Virus record (IMG/VR): IMGVR_UViG_3300034072_001307
Coordinates: 1-20,971 of that record
Strand: one strand, 5' to 3'
Origin: a virus
Length of the DNA stretch: 20,971 bases
The position numbers were made by a program, and so were the translations under genes. The notes under the pieces were generated by a model. That model worked only from the letters and a program-made list of their open reading frames with translations. It had not been told where the DNA came from and did no database searches. Within the stretch, counting starts at the first letter, position 1, and the number at the start of each line of letters is the position of its first letter. Shown here in pieces: positions 8,021 through 15,945 of this stretch.

Positions 8021-8363
8021 GTTGTTTCTCCCACGTTTGCCCGTCTGGCAGTAACTGCCAGCCTTGCTTTGGCATCACCCGGCGATAGCCAGGGCGTTTA
8101 GACCTAAAGCGGATAACCTTTAACCCAATGCGCTCTGCCAGCTGCTCTATCACTGGCGAGTAACGCGCAATGGACTGTTGGCCACCGCTGTACGCGGCAA
8201 CAACCAGCAGATGACGCACAGGCTTTGTCAGCGGCTGAACTACAAACCAGCCGTCCGGCGCAGAAAAACAAAAGGCGCGTCGTAACCGACACGCCTCTAT
8301 CACGTCATTTACCAATGTTTGGTCGCCTTCGCGGGTTGCGATGGCCTGCAGTTGCTGCAACAT
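8013..8363 (-). CDS. Small conserved-looking phage protein, 116 aa (GNAT-like fold possible)
   Basis: The protein shows alternating strands and helices. VRHLLVVAAYSGG and the later pattern GLKVIRFRSKRPGYRRVMPK followed by GWQL look like the second half of a small GNAT-type fold, as suggested for some phage internal-virion genes placed at this site (T7 gp13 is a positional analogue). The acetyl-CoA-binding loop is not evident, so I do not call it an acetyltransferase. GGGGGCGAT precedes the ATG. It is the first gene after the dyad and promoter-like sequence at 8376-8418, so it may head a separately controlled transcript with the ejection genes and the giant protein. Confidence 0.8.
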   Translation of the reverse strand: MLQQLQAIATREGDQTLVNDVIEACRLRRAFCFSAPDGWFVVQPLTKPVRHLLVVAAYSGGQQSIARYSPVIEQLAERIGLKVIRFRSKRPGYRRVMPKQGWQLLPDGQTWEKQLG

Positions 8364-8375
8364 ATCGCCCCCGTT

Positions 8376-8412
8376 CAGCTCATTTTGATATATTACGAAA
8401 CAAAATGAGCTG
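8376..8412 (-). repeat. Perfect 12-bp inverted repeat, operator-like
   Basis: Arms CAGCTCATTTTG (8376-8387) and CAAAATGAGCTG (8401-8412) are exact reverse complements, separated by a 13-base AT-rich spacer. Allowing one bulged base, the match extends by three more pairs (GTT with AAC). No T-run follows on either strand, so it is unlikely to be a simple terminator. It lies between genes and overlaps the promoter-like sequence. Confidence 0.8.
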
Positions 8413-8418
8413 TAACAA
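8390..8418 (-). promoter_or_regulatory. Possible sigma-70 promoter inside the dyad
   Basis: On the minus strand TTGTTA (8418-8413) and TAATAT (8395-8390) are separated by exactly 17 bases; each matches four of six consensus positions. The -10 element falls in the dyad spacer and the dyad arms cover the spacer and the expected start site, a classic operator arrangement. Transcription would run into the 116-residue gene and everything downstream. Prediction only. Confidence 0.45.
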
Positions 8419-8424
8419 GAGCGA

Positions 8425-8592
8425 TTATGCCGGCGTTATTTTCTGTAGCGCCGGCATGATTTCCTGAAAACTCTGCACCTTGAGCTGCAGGGCAATTTGC
8501 TGCAGCAGCTGCTGCATAATTTGGCTTTTCTGCTGCTCAGCAACCAGCAGATCGAATGCCTGCGCTTTGGCTAAAATCAATTCGTTATTCAT
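8425..8592 (-). CDS. Small Gln-rich helical protein, 55 aa
   Basis: A complete ATG-to-TAA frame of 55 residues between the tip-protein gene and the dyad. Its ATG shares one base with the stop of the preceding gene (TGATG), the usual sign of translational coupling in this operon. The product is helical, rich in Gln, Leu and Ala (QQLLQQIALQLKVQ), with an N-terminal half that could form a short coiled coil. There is no signal peptide or membrane helix. Composition and position suggest a small virion or chaperone-like protein associated with the tip protein, but no family is recognised. It is the last gene before the promoter-like region. Confidence 0.7.
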   Translation of the reverse strand: MNNELILAKAQAFDLLVAEQQKSQIMQQLLQQIALQLKVQSFQEIMPALQKITPA

Positions 8593-11500
8593 CATCGTTT
8601 TCCTATATCCACAACTAACCAGCCTTCGTGTTCTGTGGTGACTAGCCCCAAGTTATCAGCGGCCCAGTAAGAACCCACCGCCCAGACATGCACCGAAAAC
8701 CGCCGCGTCACATTCGTCGTAGCGTAGGTGTACTCAAGCACTGTCCGGCCTGTCAGTTGTACTGTGTTTAAAATGTGTGATTTACCATCTTGTGACCAAA
8801 ATGGCGGCTTGATCCGGAACGTCTGAAGGTAAAACCCTAAAATCTCGTCATAAATGCCGGCCTGGAATTCCAGCATCCGCTTATCGTGATATTCACAATA
8901 AAACCGCACTTCAAACGTTATATCGAGCAAAGTGCCAGGCACCACGGAGTCAATAACTACTTCAGCCGTCGCTTTTGATACCGCCGAGCCGTTTGGAGGG
9001 ATATTGACCGCATTGGCCTGAGCAATCTTTTTCAGGTTGACTGACTGGCCTTTAATCTTAAACGCGTCGACAGACAGGTCTTTGATGTACGTGCCGTTTA
9101 AGTTCCCCATCGAATCGAGCATGACATTGCCATAGATGTCATAAATGGTGATCCCCTTGGCGTACACCTGCCCGTTGTTGGCCACGGCAAAAGCCGCGTT
9201 CTGCGCGTTTCTGGATACGCCGACAGGGCCAGCCCACAGCATGAAGTTCTGATATGGCTGCAGGAACGTCTGATAGCCGCCACTGGTCAGCACCAAATCG
9301 GCAGCGGTGATACTGCCGCCGACAATCACCGGCGCGGTTAGGCTGGCATTGACCTTGACTGTATCTGCAACGACTGTACCGGCCACCAGCTCCTGTATCG
9401 TCGCGGCTTTAATCAGTGCCGTATCAATCAGCACCTTGCCATCGACCACCATAAACGGATTGACCGCCCCACTTTGCCCCAGGATCAAAAACTGCTGCGC
9501 GTTCACGGCAAACTGCGTCATGCTGCCGTTGTTATACAAACCAAAGCCGGCCGTCAGTCCGCCTATCGTGCTTTTCACGCCCCACATGGTTTCGAACTTG
9601 TTACCGGTACTGGCTGACGCCAGGGCCAGCTGCTGCAGCGAGACATTAAAACCGTTGTAGTCGACGGTGTAATCCCGGATAGATGTCGCTATCGCGCCGT
9701 TCGGCCCCGTCAGAGATTTATCTAGCTGGGTAATTGCGGCGGCAGTCGTATCAAGTTTACTGCTCAATGTCGCAAAGCGCTGCGCCAGCGCCGAACCATT
9801 GGCCACACCGCTTAACGTCAGAATATCTGCCGCCATCGATTCGGCATTATCCGCATCGATTTGCGCCCGGTTAATCGCCTGCATCAGTGCCGATGATGCG
9901 CTTAGCGTCATCGTCGTGACCTGATCGAGAATAGCCCGGGTTTTCGCAAGGCCCGTCAGGGGGTCTTTGATTTCAGCGGACAGCTGCCGGTATGACGCCA
10001 GAAATGCGCTATTGCTACCGGCCGTCATGTTAAACAGCTCACGCGCCTGCACGGCGGTCGTGTCGTATTCAACGCGCAGTTCTGACAGCCGCATGGCCGT
10101 CGCGGCCTCCTTGTTCGTTACAAGTACGATTTTATCTAGGTTCGACGCAATCGCATTGCCATGCTGCACCAACTGGTACCGTGCTTCTTCCAGCCGGGAG
10201 GCCTCTGCGTCAACCTTTGTGGTAATGCTTTGGTTAAAAGTGGCCTGCCCTACGCGATACCGCCCCTCTTCAACGGTACTATTCCAGCGGTCCAGCTCGG
10301 CTTTTGTAACCTGCTCAGTCGAGCGCCAAAGCTCTGACTGCAGATTCAGTACAATGCGCCCGACCGACACATTGTTATCGACATAGGTCGCCATCCACTG
10401 CTCGACCGTGGACAGGCGCAGCGTATTCGCATCAAAGGCCGCTTGGCTGACCTTCTGCTGGATTTGGCCGCTAACCGCGTTCAGCTGCTGCTGCACATCG
10501 GTAAATTTACCGACGATACTCCCGACAAAAGTCCAGTTGACCGGGCCTGTCCATGCTCCGGCGGTCGTCACTGCCTTGTAACAGCGGTAAAGCTGAAAGT
10601 TATAAATAACTTCATCACCAACGGCATAAGTTTTAGTGACATCAAACGGCGGGCCTACCAGCTGGCCAAATTCAGCGCGGGTCACTGACTGGCTGATTTG
10701 ACCGCTTAACGCGGAGATACTTTGCTCTGCGGCTGTCACCCGCGCATCGTTGGCGGTGCGGTATCCTTCCAGCGCTTCGAGTGTCACCGTGCCCGTTTCC
10801 GGATCTACGGTCAGCACCGCGTTATAAAACGCAGTCACTTCGTTACGCGTGGTCGTGATAAGGTTTGCCAGGTTCCCCAGCTGGTTGTTAAACGCGGTCT
10901 GTGTCTGCTCTAACAGATCAGCCCGGGATAGCAGTTGGTTTTTAACCGAATTCAGACTATTGAGTTCAGACCAGACATTCGCCAGTGCGCCGGCGGGCGC
11001 ATTCAAATCCGCGATGATCTGGTCCATCATCGTCAGATAGGTTTCTTCATTAATCAGCGTGACATCTTCGCGCAGCCAGCGCACCAGCGGCGATTCGTTG
11101 CCCTCTTGCGTGATTTTATCGATCAGCCAGCCAATATCGTCTTTGGTTTCGCCAAGTACGCCATTAGTGCTGTGGAAAGGGCCGCGCTCCCCTTTGCGGT
11201 TTACAAACCGCACCCAGTAATAAAACTTGCTGCCGGTTGCCACCAGATCGCTGTAAAGATTGCCCTTGGTAGTACCCACCATGGCGGCAGAACCCAGCAC
11301 ATCGATACTGCTGCGCCACACTTCCGCCTCAAAATGGCCTTTGTAACGGGGCACATTCCAGCTCAGCAAAATGGCGGTGAAACCACCGACGGCCTGCACA
11401 TTTTCAGGCGTTGTTGGCGCGTCGACATCCGCCGTATCATCACCGGTTTTCGGCGGTACCAGCTCACCACCGCCCGGGGCCAGCTCAATCAGGCCCATCT

Positions 11501-11663
11501 TTAACAGATCACGCGGCGTCAGCGCCCGGTCTAAACCTTCCCCGCGCCCGCCTGTTAAAACCTCAACGACTTGTGCCAGTGAACTGATTGCCTTGGCCGG
11601 ATCACGACCGCCGGCGGTCACTGCCGCGTATCGATGGCGCGGCTTAACCGGTACTGCTGTCAT
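8592..11663 (-). CDS. Tail tip/fibre protein, 1023 aa, with FN3-like and lambda J/DUF1983-like regions
   Basis: Regions in order: a short polar N-terminus (1-75) without the large beta domains of a full lambda J; a fibronectin III-like domain at about 82-170 (PTTPENVQAVGG, ILLSWN, FYYWVRFVN); alternating helical and coiled-coil stretches (200-335 and 380-690); a small aromatic patch at about 343-380 (YAVGDEVIYNFQLYRCY) resembling carbohydrate-binding modules of the chitin-binding type; a DUF1983-like part at about 695-800 (FAVNAQQFLILG, PFMVVDGKVLIDTALI, then Ile/Val-rich beta repeats) as at the C-terminus of lambda J; and a beta-rich C-terminal domain from about 890 that may bind the receptor. 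Inferred role: host recognition at the tail tip. Its ATG overlaps the previous stop by four bases (ATGA), with GGAAGAG 5 bases upstream. Confidence 0.9.
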   Translation of the reverse strand: MTAVPVKPRHRYAAVTAGGRDPAKAISSLAQVVEVLTGGRGEGLDRALTPRDLLKMGLIELAPGGGELVPPKTGDDTADVDAPTTPENVQAVGGFTAILLSWNVPRYKGHFEAEVWRSSIDVLGSAAMVGTTKGNLYSDLVATGSKFYYWVRFVNRKGERGPFHSTNGVLGETKDDIGWLIDKITQEGNESPLVRWLREDVTLINEETYLTMMDQIIADLNAPAGALANVWSELNSLNSVKNQLLSRADLLEQTQTAFNNQLGNLANLITTTRNEVTAFYNAVLTVDPETGTVTLEALEGYRTANDARVTAAEQSISALSGQISQSVTRAEFGQLVGPPFDVTKTYAVGDEVIYNFQLYRCYKAVTTAGAWTGPVNWTFVGSIVGKFTDVQQQLNAVSGQIQQKVSQAAFDANTLRLSTVEQWMATYVDNNVSVGRIVLNLQSELWRSTEQVTKAELDRWNSTVEEGRYRVGQATFNQSITTKVDAEASRLEEARYQLVQHGNAIASNLDKIVLVTNKEAATAMRLSELRVEYDTTAVQARELFNMTAGSNSAFLASYRQLSAEIKDPLTGLAKTRAILDQVTTMTLSASSALMQAINRAQIDADNAESMAADILTLSGVANGSALAQRFATLSSKLDTTAAAITQLDKSLTGPNGAIATSIRDYTVDYNGFNVSLQQLALASASTGNKFETMWGVKSTIGGLTAGFGLYNNGSMTQFAVNAQQFLILGQSGAVNPFMVVDGKVLIDTALIKAATIQELVAGTVVADTVKVNASLTAPVIVGGSITAADLVLTSGGYQTFLQPYQNFMLWAGPVGVSRNAQNAAFAVANNGQVYAKGITIYDIYGNVMLDSMGNLNGTYIKDLSVDAFKIKGQSVNLKKIAQANAVNIPPNGSAVSKATAEVVIDSVVPGTLLDITFEVRFYCEYHDKRMLEFQAGIYDEILGFYLQTFRIKPPFWSQDGKSHILNTVQLTGRTVLEYTYATTNVTRRFSVHVWAVGSYWAADNLGLVTTEHEGWLVVDIGKR

Positions 11664-13270
11664 ACTAACTCTTCCATGCTATCGGCCAGAATGATGCGCT
11701 CTATCTCACCGGTGCCGGTGACTTCGAACTGGTACACTTCCCCACGCAGCCCCGGCAACCGGGCACCCCGGGCGGCTTTACTGCAATCGCCCAGCATGTA
11801 CTTATTGACGCCATTGACCAGTATCGAGAGCGACATCTGATTAAGCTGATTGCCATCGATGCGGACACTGTTCGGCGCGGTATTACCAGCCGCGATAAAC
11901 GGCTTACTGCGCCACTTCAGCGGCATTGGTAAACCGGTACCAAAGGCGCAGATGTTGCTGCCATCCAGCACATAGACCTCACCCGATGCCAGGTCGGTAA
12001 ACATCGCCGGGTAATGCGCGGTAATCGGCTCTAGCGCTTTGCTTTGCGGGTTAAACACAAAGCCTTTTTTGTTGCCGCCACTGTCCTGATAAAACGCCAG
12101 GTAATTGCCATCATACGCACAGGCCTGAATGGTCGGCGGGTTATAGTTGGCTTTCCACTGGCGCGGCGAAATGATGTCTTCGGTGAGGTTCATCACCCGA
12201 TTGCCACTCACGCCTATCAGGCCTTCCGGACTTGCATAAATCACAAACTCGCCCATATCGACCATTGAGCGGGCCGACACACAGGCTGCATTGGTTTCAG
12301 TTCGCTCGCTCGCGGCAGAGTCTGGCGATACGCCTGTTACGATTTCCAGAAAACCCTCAGTCGCAACGACCAGCGCATTTGTAGTCGCAGCTATGGCCAC
12401 AATATTGTGCATCGTGGTCAGCCGGTATTTTTTCGGCCACGCGTAAGCCAGGTAGGCTTCTGACAGGTAGAGTGTGTTTTTCACAAAGCCGGCCAAAATG
12501 CCGTTGGCCATCATCGTCAGGCCTTTTAAATCCGACGGCGGCATATCGTAGTCGGCGGTGGCGAGTGGCGCACCGAGCGCATCGGACGCAACGGTATCCG
12601 TCAGGCTGGTCTGGTTGATGGGGATCTCTGCCACCAAAAAGAATGACGCACTATTGCTGCCGCTGGCCGTGCGGTAAACCCGGCACTTGGTAATGCCGTA
12701 CTGGTTCACCATGAGCCCCGGTAACAGCAGCTGAGCGGCCTGCTCGGGCTCGACCAATACCACACGGTTAGACACCGGCGACGGCGCACCTTCTTCGCCA
12801 AACTGATTGACGTAGGTACACACGTAGTACCGGGTTTCGTCATCGTCATAATCGGTATTGGTGCCACTGGCAGCGCCGAGCGTAACAATCGGCGCAGTTT
12901 CTGGCGCCGGCACTCCTAATAACAGACTGTTACTGGGGTACGGCGGGCTTAGTGTTGCAATTGCGGCATGGGTATAACGCGGCGCCCCTTGCCCGGTCCA
13001 ATACAGCCGGTCCCATGGGTCGGCCACCACTGGCGAACGGGTGATATTCACGTCCTGCTGCCAGGACATCCAGACAAGGTTGCTGTATCGGTAGATAGAT
13101 TTCACCGCCGACATCGAGAGCGCCGCAACAGGGCCAGATAAGCCACGAAGCGGAGCCAGTTTGCCCTCTTTGGTATACAGGTTCTGCGCCAGTGCTGCCG
13201 CGTACTCGGGCAAGTCTTGCCCTTTCATCACCGGTATTTCACCTTCAAAGCGCCTGAGTTCTAACTTCAT
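11660..13270 (-). CDS. Phage tail structural protein, 536 aa, nozzle-like
   Basis: The N-terminus (RRFEGEIPVMKGQDLPEYAA, then LAPLRGL) is the kind found in a widespread family of podovirus tail proteins that assemble below the portal and adaptor. A beta-rich FN3-like domain lies at about 135-235 (YYVCTYVNQFGEEGAPSPVS), followed by repeated short beta segments (about 245-460: GLTMMANGILAGFVKNTLYL, VVATEGFLEIVTG, FVIYASPEGLIGVSG), probably a beta-propeller as in P22 gp10-type tail nozzles. That comparison is by layout, not by proven homology. The C-terminal ~90 residues are a further beta domain. AGGAG lies 5 bases before the ATG. The stop overlaps the start of the tip-protein gene, so the two products are likely made in step and assembled together. 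Confidence 0.87.
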   Translation of the reverse strand: MKLELRRFEGEIPVMKGQDLPEYAAALAQNLYTKEGKLAPLRGLSGPVAALSMSAVKSIYRYSNLVWMSWQQDVNITRSPVVADPWDRLYWTGQGAPRYTHAAIATLSPPYPSNSLLLGVPAPETAPIVTLGAASGTNTDYDDDETRYYVCTYVNQFGEEGAPSPVSNRVVLVEPEQAAQLLLPGLMVNQYGITKCRVYRTASGSNSASFFLVAEIPINQTSLTDTVASDALGAPLATADYDMPPSDLKGLTMMANGILAGFVKNTLYLSEAYLAYAWPKKYRLTTMHNIVAIAATTNALVVATEGFLEIVTGVSPDSAASERTETNAACVSARSMVDMGEFVIYASPEGLIGVSGNRVMNLTEDIISPRQWKANYNPPTIQACAYDGNYLAFYQDSGGNKKGFVFNPQSKALEPITAHYPAMFTDLASGEVYVLDGSNICAFGTGLPMPLKWRSKPFIAAGNTAPNSVRIDGNQLNQMSLSILVNGVNKYMLGDCSKAARGARLPGLRGEVYQFEVTGTGEIERIILADSMEELV

Positions 13271-13278
13271 ACAGGCTC

Positions 13279-13620
13279 CTAAACTATGGGTGCCGGATTC
13301 TGTGCTGAAAGAGTCGTACCTGTAAGCTTGTATTGACCTGCTTGATTGAATGCTTCATCAGGCAAATCGCCTTTACGCTTTGCTGTTGTGCCATCCCACA
13401 ACACATACCATGATACGGTTTTGCCAGCAGGCACGTTAATGAACACATCTGCAGTTTGAGCCCGCACGCCTGCAGCAGCCGGGTTATATGCAATTGGGGC
13501 TCGGGAATAAGTGCCGCCTGACAGTTCATTGGCAGCCCCGGTGCCTGGATCGTCCGTATGCAGCGATACGTGAGTGACAGTGATAGCATTCGCCATCTGG
13601 TTTAAGGTGACATCAAACAT
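13279..13620 (-). CDS. Gp80-like phage tail fibre-associated protein, 113 aa
   Basis: The product begins with NQMANAITVTHVSLHTDDPG, followed by YSRAPIAY and VPAGKTVSWYVLWDG. This order (ITH.SLHT.DPG, then Y.R.P, then VPAG.TV..Y.LW) is characteristic of a widespread small phage family annotated as tail fibre protein or Gp80-like. The fold is expected to be a compact beta sandwich, and members are usually encoded near tail fibres, as here. GAGG lies 8 bases before the ATG. The gene follows the previous stop by 2 bases and is followed by the 536-residue structural gene after 8 bases. Family call is from recalled motif order. Confidence 0.85.
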   Translation of the reverse strand: MFDVTLNQMANAITVTHVSLHTDDPGTGAANELSGGTYSRAPIAYNPAAAGVRAQTADVFINVPAGKTVSWYVLWDGTTAKRKGDLPDEAFNQAGQYKLTGTTLSAQNPAPIV

Positions 13621-13622
13621 AG

Positions 13623-13949
13623 TTACAGCCTCGCTTTCGTTGCTTCAAATTTAATTTTTTCAGGGCGTTTCAGCACAAAAATGCTTTTGCCTTGCGGATC
13701 GCGCACCACACACTCATGGGCAAAAGTGCCGGTCAGGTTGAGTGTGTCTTGCTCGGTGAACTGGATGCGGATAACACCGCTGTCGAAGGTCAGGCCGAAG
13801 CCCAGGGTTTTAGTCAGCACCACGGCACCGTCTTCATCAAACATCTGATATTTGCCGGCAGAGATTGCCGCTAACGGCACTCCGGCAACTTTGTGATTGA
13901 TGATCAACATGGCGTCCGCAGCCTGGTCAAATTCAGGCGTTTGGGACAT
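13623..13949 (-). CDS. Small beta-rich phage virion protein, 108 aa
   Basis: No family is firmly recognised. After a polar N-terminus (MSQTPEFDQAAD) the protein alternates short hydrophobic strands, for example MLIINHKVAGVPL, VVLTKTLGFGLTF and IRIQFTEQDT, ending in a Lys-rich tail. The pattern (a strand pair, a 'gkyqmfdedg' turn, then 'V.LTKT') resembles small upper-baseplate or fibre-attachment domains of the BppU N-terminal type, which is an inference from layout. It lies between the repeat-containing 434-residue protein and the Gp80-like protein, so a role in fibre assembly is reasonable. The ribosome-binding site is weak (GAG 6 bases before the ATG). Confidence 0.83.
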   Translation of the reverse strand: MSQTPEFDQAADAMLIINHKVAGVPLAAISAGKYQMFDEDGAVVLTKTLGFGLTFDSGVIRIQFTEQDTLNLTGTFAHECVVRDPQGKSIFVLKRPEKIKFEATKARL

Positions 13950-13956
13950 AGATTTC

Positions 13957-15261
13957 TCAACTGTTGGTATGGATGGAATAAACTTGCTGCGACAGCGTAA
14001 AGAGTGTCGCGGATGGTTCTGAATTGGTTAAAACGGCAATGGCCGGTTGGCTCGTGGTAAAGATCACCCACTCTGCAACAGGCATCTGTATCGATGCGTT
14101 ATAGCCAAAAATGTTGGCCTGCACATGGCTTACTGCAGCAAAAGAACCATGCGCGACCTTCAAGCCGTTACCGGTACCGGTGGCCCTTGCCGGCGCGTGA
14201 AATGTCCCGGCTGCACGTTTAGTGCCGCTAACACTGCTATTGGCCACCGCTGACGCGGCAAAGCCGGAGAACCCGACTTTACTCCCCGTCATTGATACGC
14301 TAGCAACAGCGCTGGCTGAAAATGTACCGGTAATGATCAGGTCGTTGCCACTTGGCACATAAGCGGACGCAATAACCTGTGCAGAGAAACTGCCTTTGGC
14401 GATTTTTAAGGTTGTACCAAGGCCAAAGTACACATTGACTGCGGCCTGAAAAGTTGCAACACCAAGCTTGCTACCCGCAACACTGGCCAGCGCATTGGCA
14501 GCTGCAGTAAAGCTGGCAACAGCAATTTTGGTCCCCGATACCGATGCACCGGCCACCGCCGACGCAGAGAACGTCCCGCTTTTGACAGGCGTACCGGTAC
14601 CAGTGTCGTAGAAAATCCACTCTTCATTGCCTGTAGGCCAGGTTGATGTCTGGATAAAATCATCGCTGCCATCCCCACCTTCGCACACAAGGCGATCAGC
14701 TGGTGACACAATATCTTTACCACTCCAGCGGCGCGTTGGGCCCGCGCCGAACTGGGCTTCAAAGTATTCCAGCTCTAAATCTGCAACACCTGCTGTTGGC
14801 CCGACAGAACGCCGATACAGCGAGTTTAAAACCTGTGTTGACGTTGTAAAAGCGTTTGAAGCTGTATAAGCGCCTCGTGCTGCAACCTCGACATCATCGC
14901 GACGATATATCAACGTCCCATCACTTAGATGTTCAATCTCATACACATAGTCGGTCGATGAGTCTCTTAAAATAATTGCAGGCATTAAAATTACCTGACT
15001 GCCGCCTCGCGATAGTTGAATCTGACCGTTACCACCACCTGATGGGAAGTACATAGCAAAACCTGTCGCACTGCCGTTAGAAACTGCCTTGTTGCCAAAA
15101 AAACCATAAGTGCCAGCTCTTGTTTCATGCAGCTTGCCCTTCCATTTGATTCGCCAGTAATCAGTACCCGCATTAAATGAAATGCCAACATCCAGATCCA
15201 ATGCTTGAGGCGCAACACCTGACGTAAAGGTAATAACGGTCGGACGTAGCCTAAACCCCAT
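13957..15261 (-). CDS. Repeat-containing virion surface protein, 434 aa
   Basis: Residues 1-185 resemble a concanavalin/LamG-like beta sandwich (SFNAGTDYWRIKWKGKL, YGFFGNKAV, YVYEIEHLSDGTLIYRRDDV), a fold used for sugar binding. Residues about 186-225 are a linker. Residues 228-390 hold about eight tandem copies of a 20-residue unit with the pattern G(T/S)F.A.A.A.A.V.G.K(I/V/L)(A/G). The last 40 residues carry a shorter repeated pattern (FTTSQP, LTNSEP, FTLSQQ, HTNS). There is no signal peptide or enzymatic motif. Its place among fibre genes suggests an adhesin or decoration protein on the tail or capsid; this is inferred. The ATG follows the previous stop closely (TGATATG) with only a poor ribosome-binding site, suggesting coupling. 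Confidence 0.85.
   Translation of the reverse strand: MGFRLRPTVITFTSGVAPQALDLDVGISFNAGTDYWRIKWKGKLHETRAGTYGFFGNKAVSNGSATGFAMYFPSGGGNGQIQLSRGGSQVILMPAIILRDSSTDYVYEIEHLSDGTLIYRRDDVEVAARGAYTASNAFTTSTQVLNSLYRRSVGPTAGVADLELEYFEAQFGAGPTRRWSGKDIVSPADRLVCEGGDGSDDFIQTSTWPTGNEEWIFYDTGTGTPVKSGTFSASAVAGASVSGTKIAVASFTAAANALASVAGSKLGVATFQAAVNVYFGLGTTLKIAKGSFSAQVIASAYVPSGNDLIITGTFSASAVASVSMTGSKVGFSGFAASAVANSSVSGTKRAAGTFHAPARATGTGNGLKVAHGSFAAVSHVQANIFGYNASIQMPVAEWVIFTTSQPAIAVLTNSEPSATLFTLSQQVYSIHTNS
14092..14580 (-). repeat. About eight tandem 20-residue coding repeats
   Basis: The protein repeats have the core GTFSASAVA..SVSG.K followed by two small residues; copies are 19-23 residues long. The best-preserved copies are the first, fifth and sixth (SGTFSASAVAGASVSGTK, GTFSASAVASVSMTGSK, SGFAASAVANSSVSGTK). 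The DNA copies have diverged well beyond identity, so the array is old or under selection for the protein pattern only. Confidence 0.8.
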
Positions 15262-15262
15262 A

Positions 15263-15931
15263 TCAGGCCACCGAAACTACAGGGGCGATTGCGTATTCAC
15301 AGCGCCAGCGCAGCCGGCGCGAAAATCCATGGTAAGGCAATTCCGCCACGTATTGCCGCACCGCGCCAATATCGCGAAGCGTTGTGGCATGAACCCAGTC
15401 TGATTCCCCATCGCCGTAGTTTTCTTTCATCTGCACGACAATCAAAGTCGGCTCTGGCGTCGCTGTCAGCAGGCGTACTTTCAACAAACGGGCCTCTGTG
15501 GCATCGATTTCGTTCCAGATATTCCCGCCAAAATAGGCGGCGCAGTCTTCGCGGCTGACATTCAGTGCGGGCCGTTCATACTTGGCCAGGTCAATTAACC
15601 GAGTCGCAAATACCTGTGGCAATGCACCGACATCGATGCAGCGCTGATAGTGGTCCATCACTTCGTCCACATTGAAATTCACCTTAAAGTCATCGTTGGC
15701 CAGGTAGTCCGGGTCAAACGTTTCGTTTAAGGCGGTCAGCGCTGACTGCTTTTCGATGGTATCCGCTACAAAGATGTTTAGATGCAACCGAAGGCCTGCC
15801 GCCAAAACCGTTTTAATTTCCTGATAGTGCAGCTTTAACAAAGAACCCTGCACGGTTTCCCGCGGCTGCTTTGCCACAATTTCTGTATACGTCTTGCCGC
15901 GCTGGCTTTCCAGATATTCATTTTTTGTCAT
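15263..15931 (-). CDS. Hypothetical phage virion-region protein, 222 aa
   Basis: I do not recognise this family. The start chosen is the ATG of MTKNEYLESQRGKTYTEI because GGAG lies 5 bases before it; a longer frame begins at 15979 but would overlap the DUF1353-like gene and lacks a ribosome-binding site. The first ~80 residues are helical and charged; residues about 85-150 look mixed (YERPALNVSREDCAAYFGG); the C-terminal ~80 residues are more strand-like with aromatic and Arg residues (YHGFSRRLRWRCEY). There is no signal peptide or membrane segment. It lies between the DUF1353-like gene and the repeat protein gene, and ends 1 base before the latter. Confidence 0.8.
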   Translation of the reverse strand: MTKNEYLESQRGKTYTEIVAKQPRETVQGSLLKLHYQEIKTVLAAGLRLHLNIFVADTIEKQSALTALNETFDPDYLANDDFKVNFNVDEVMDHYQRCIDVGALPQVFATRLIDLAKYERPALNVSREDCAAYFGGNIWNEIDATEARLLKVRLLTATPEPTLIVVQMKENYGDGESDWVHATTLRDIGAVRQYVAELPYHGFSRRLRWRCEYAIAPVVSVA

Positions 15932-15945
15932 AACCACTCCGACAA

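Noticed and set aside
8376-8412. Dyad as an intrinsic terminator
   Set aside because: The arms are AT-rich in part, the loop is 13 bases, and no T-run follows on either strand.
10935-11504. 189-codon open frame on the plus strand
   Set aside because: It mirrors the tip-protein gene, whose minus-strand frame has clear domains and a ribosome-binding site; the plus-strand product has no sensible composition.
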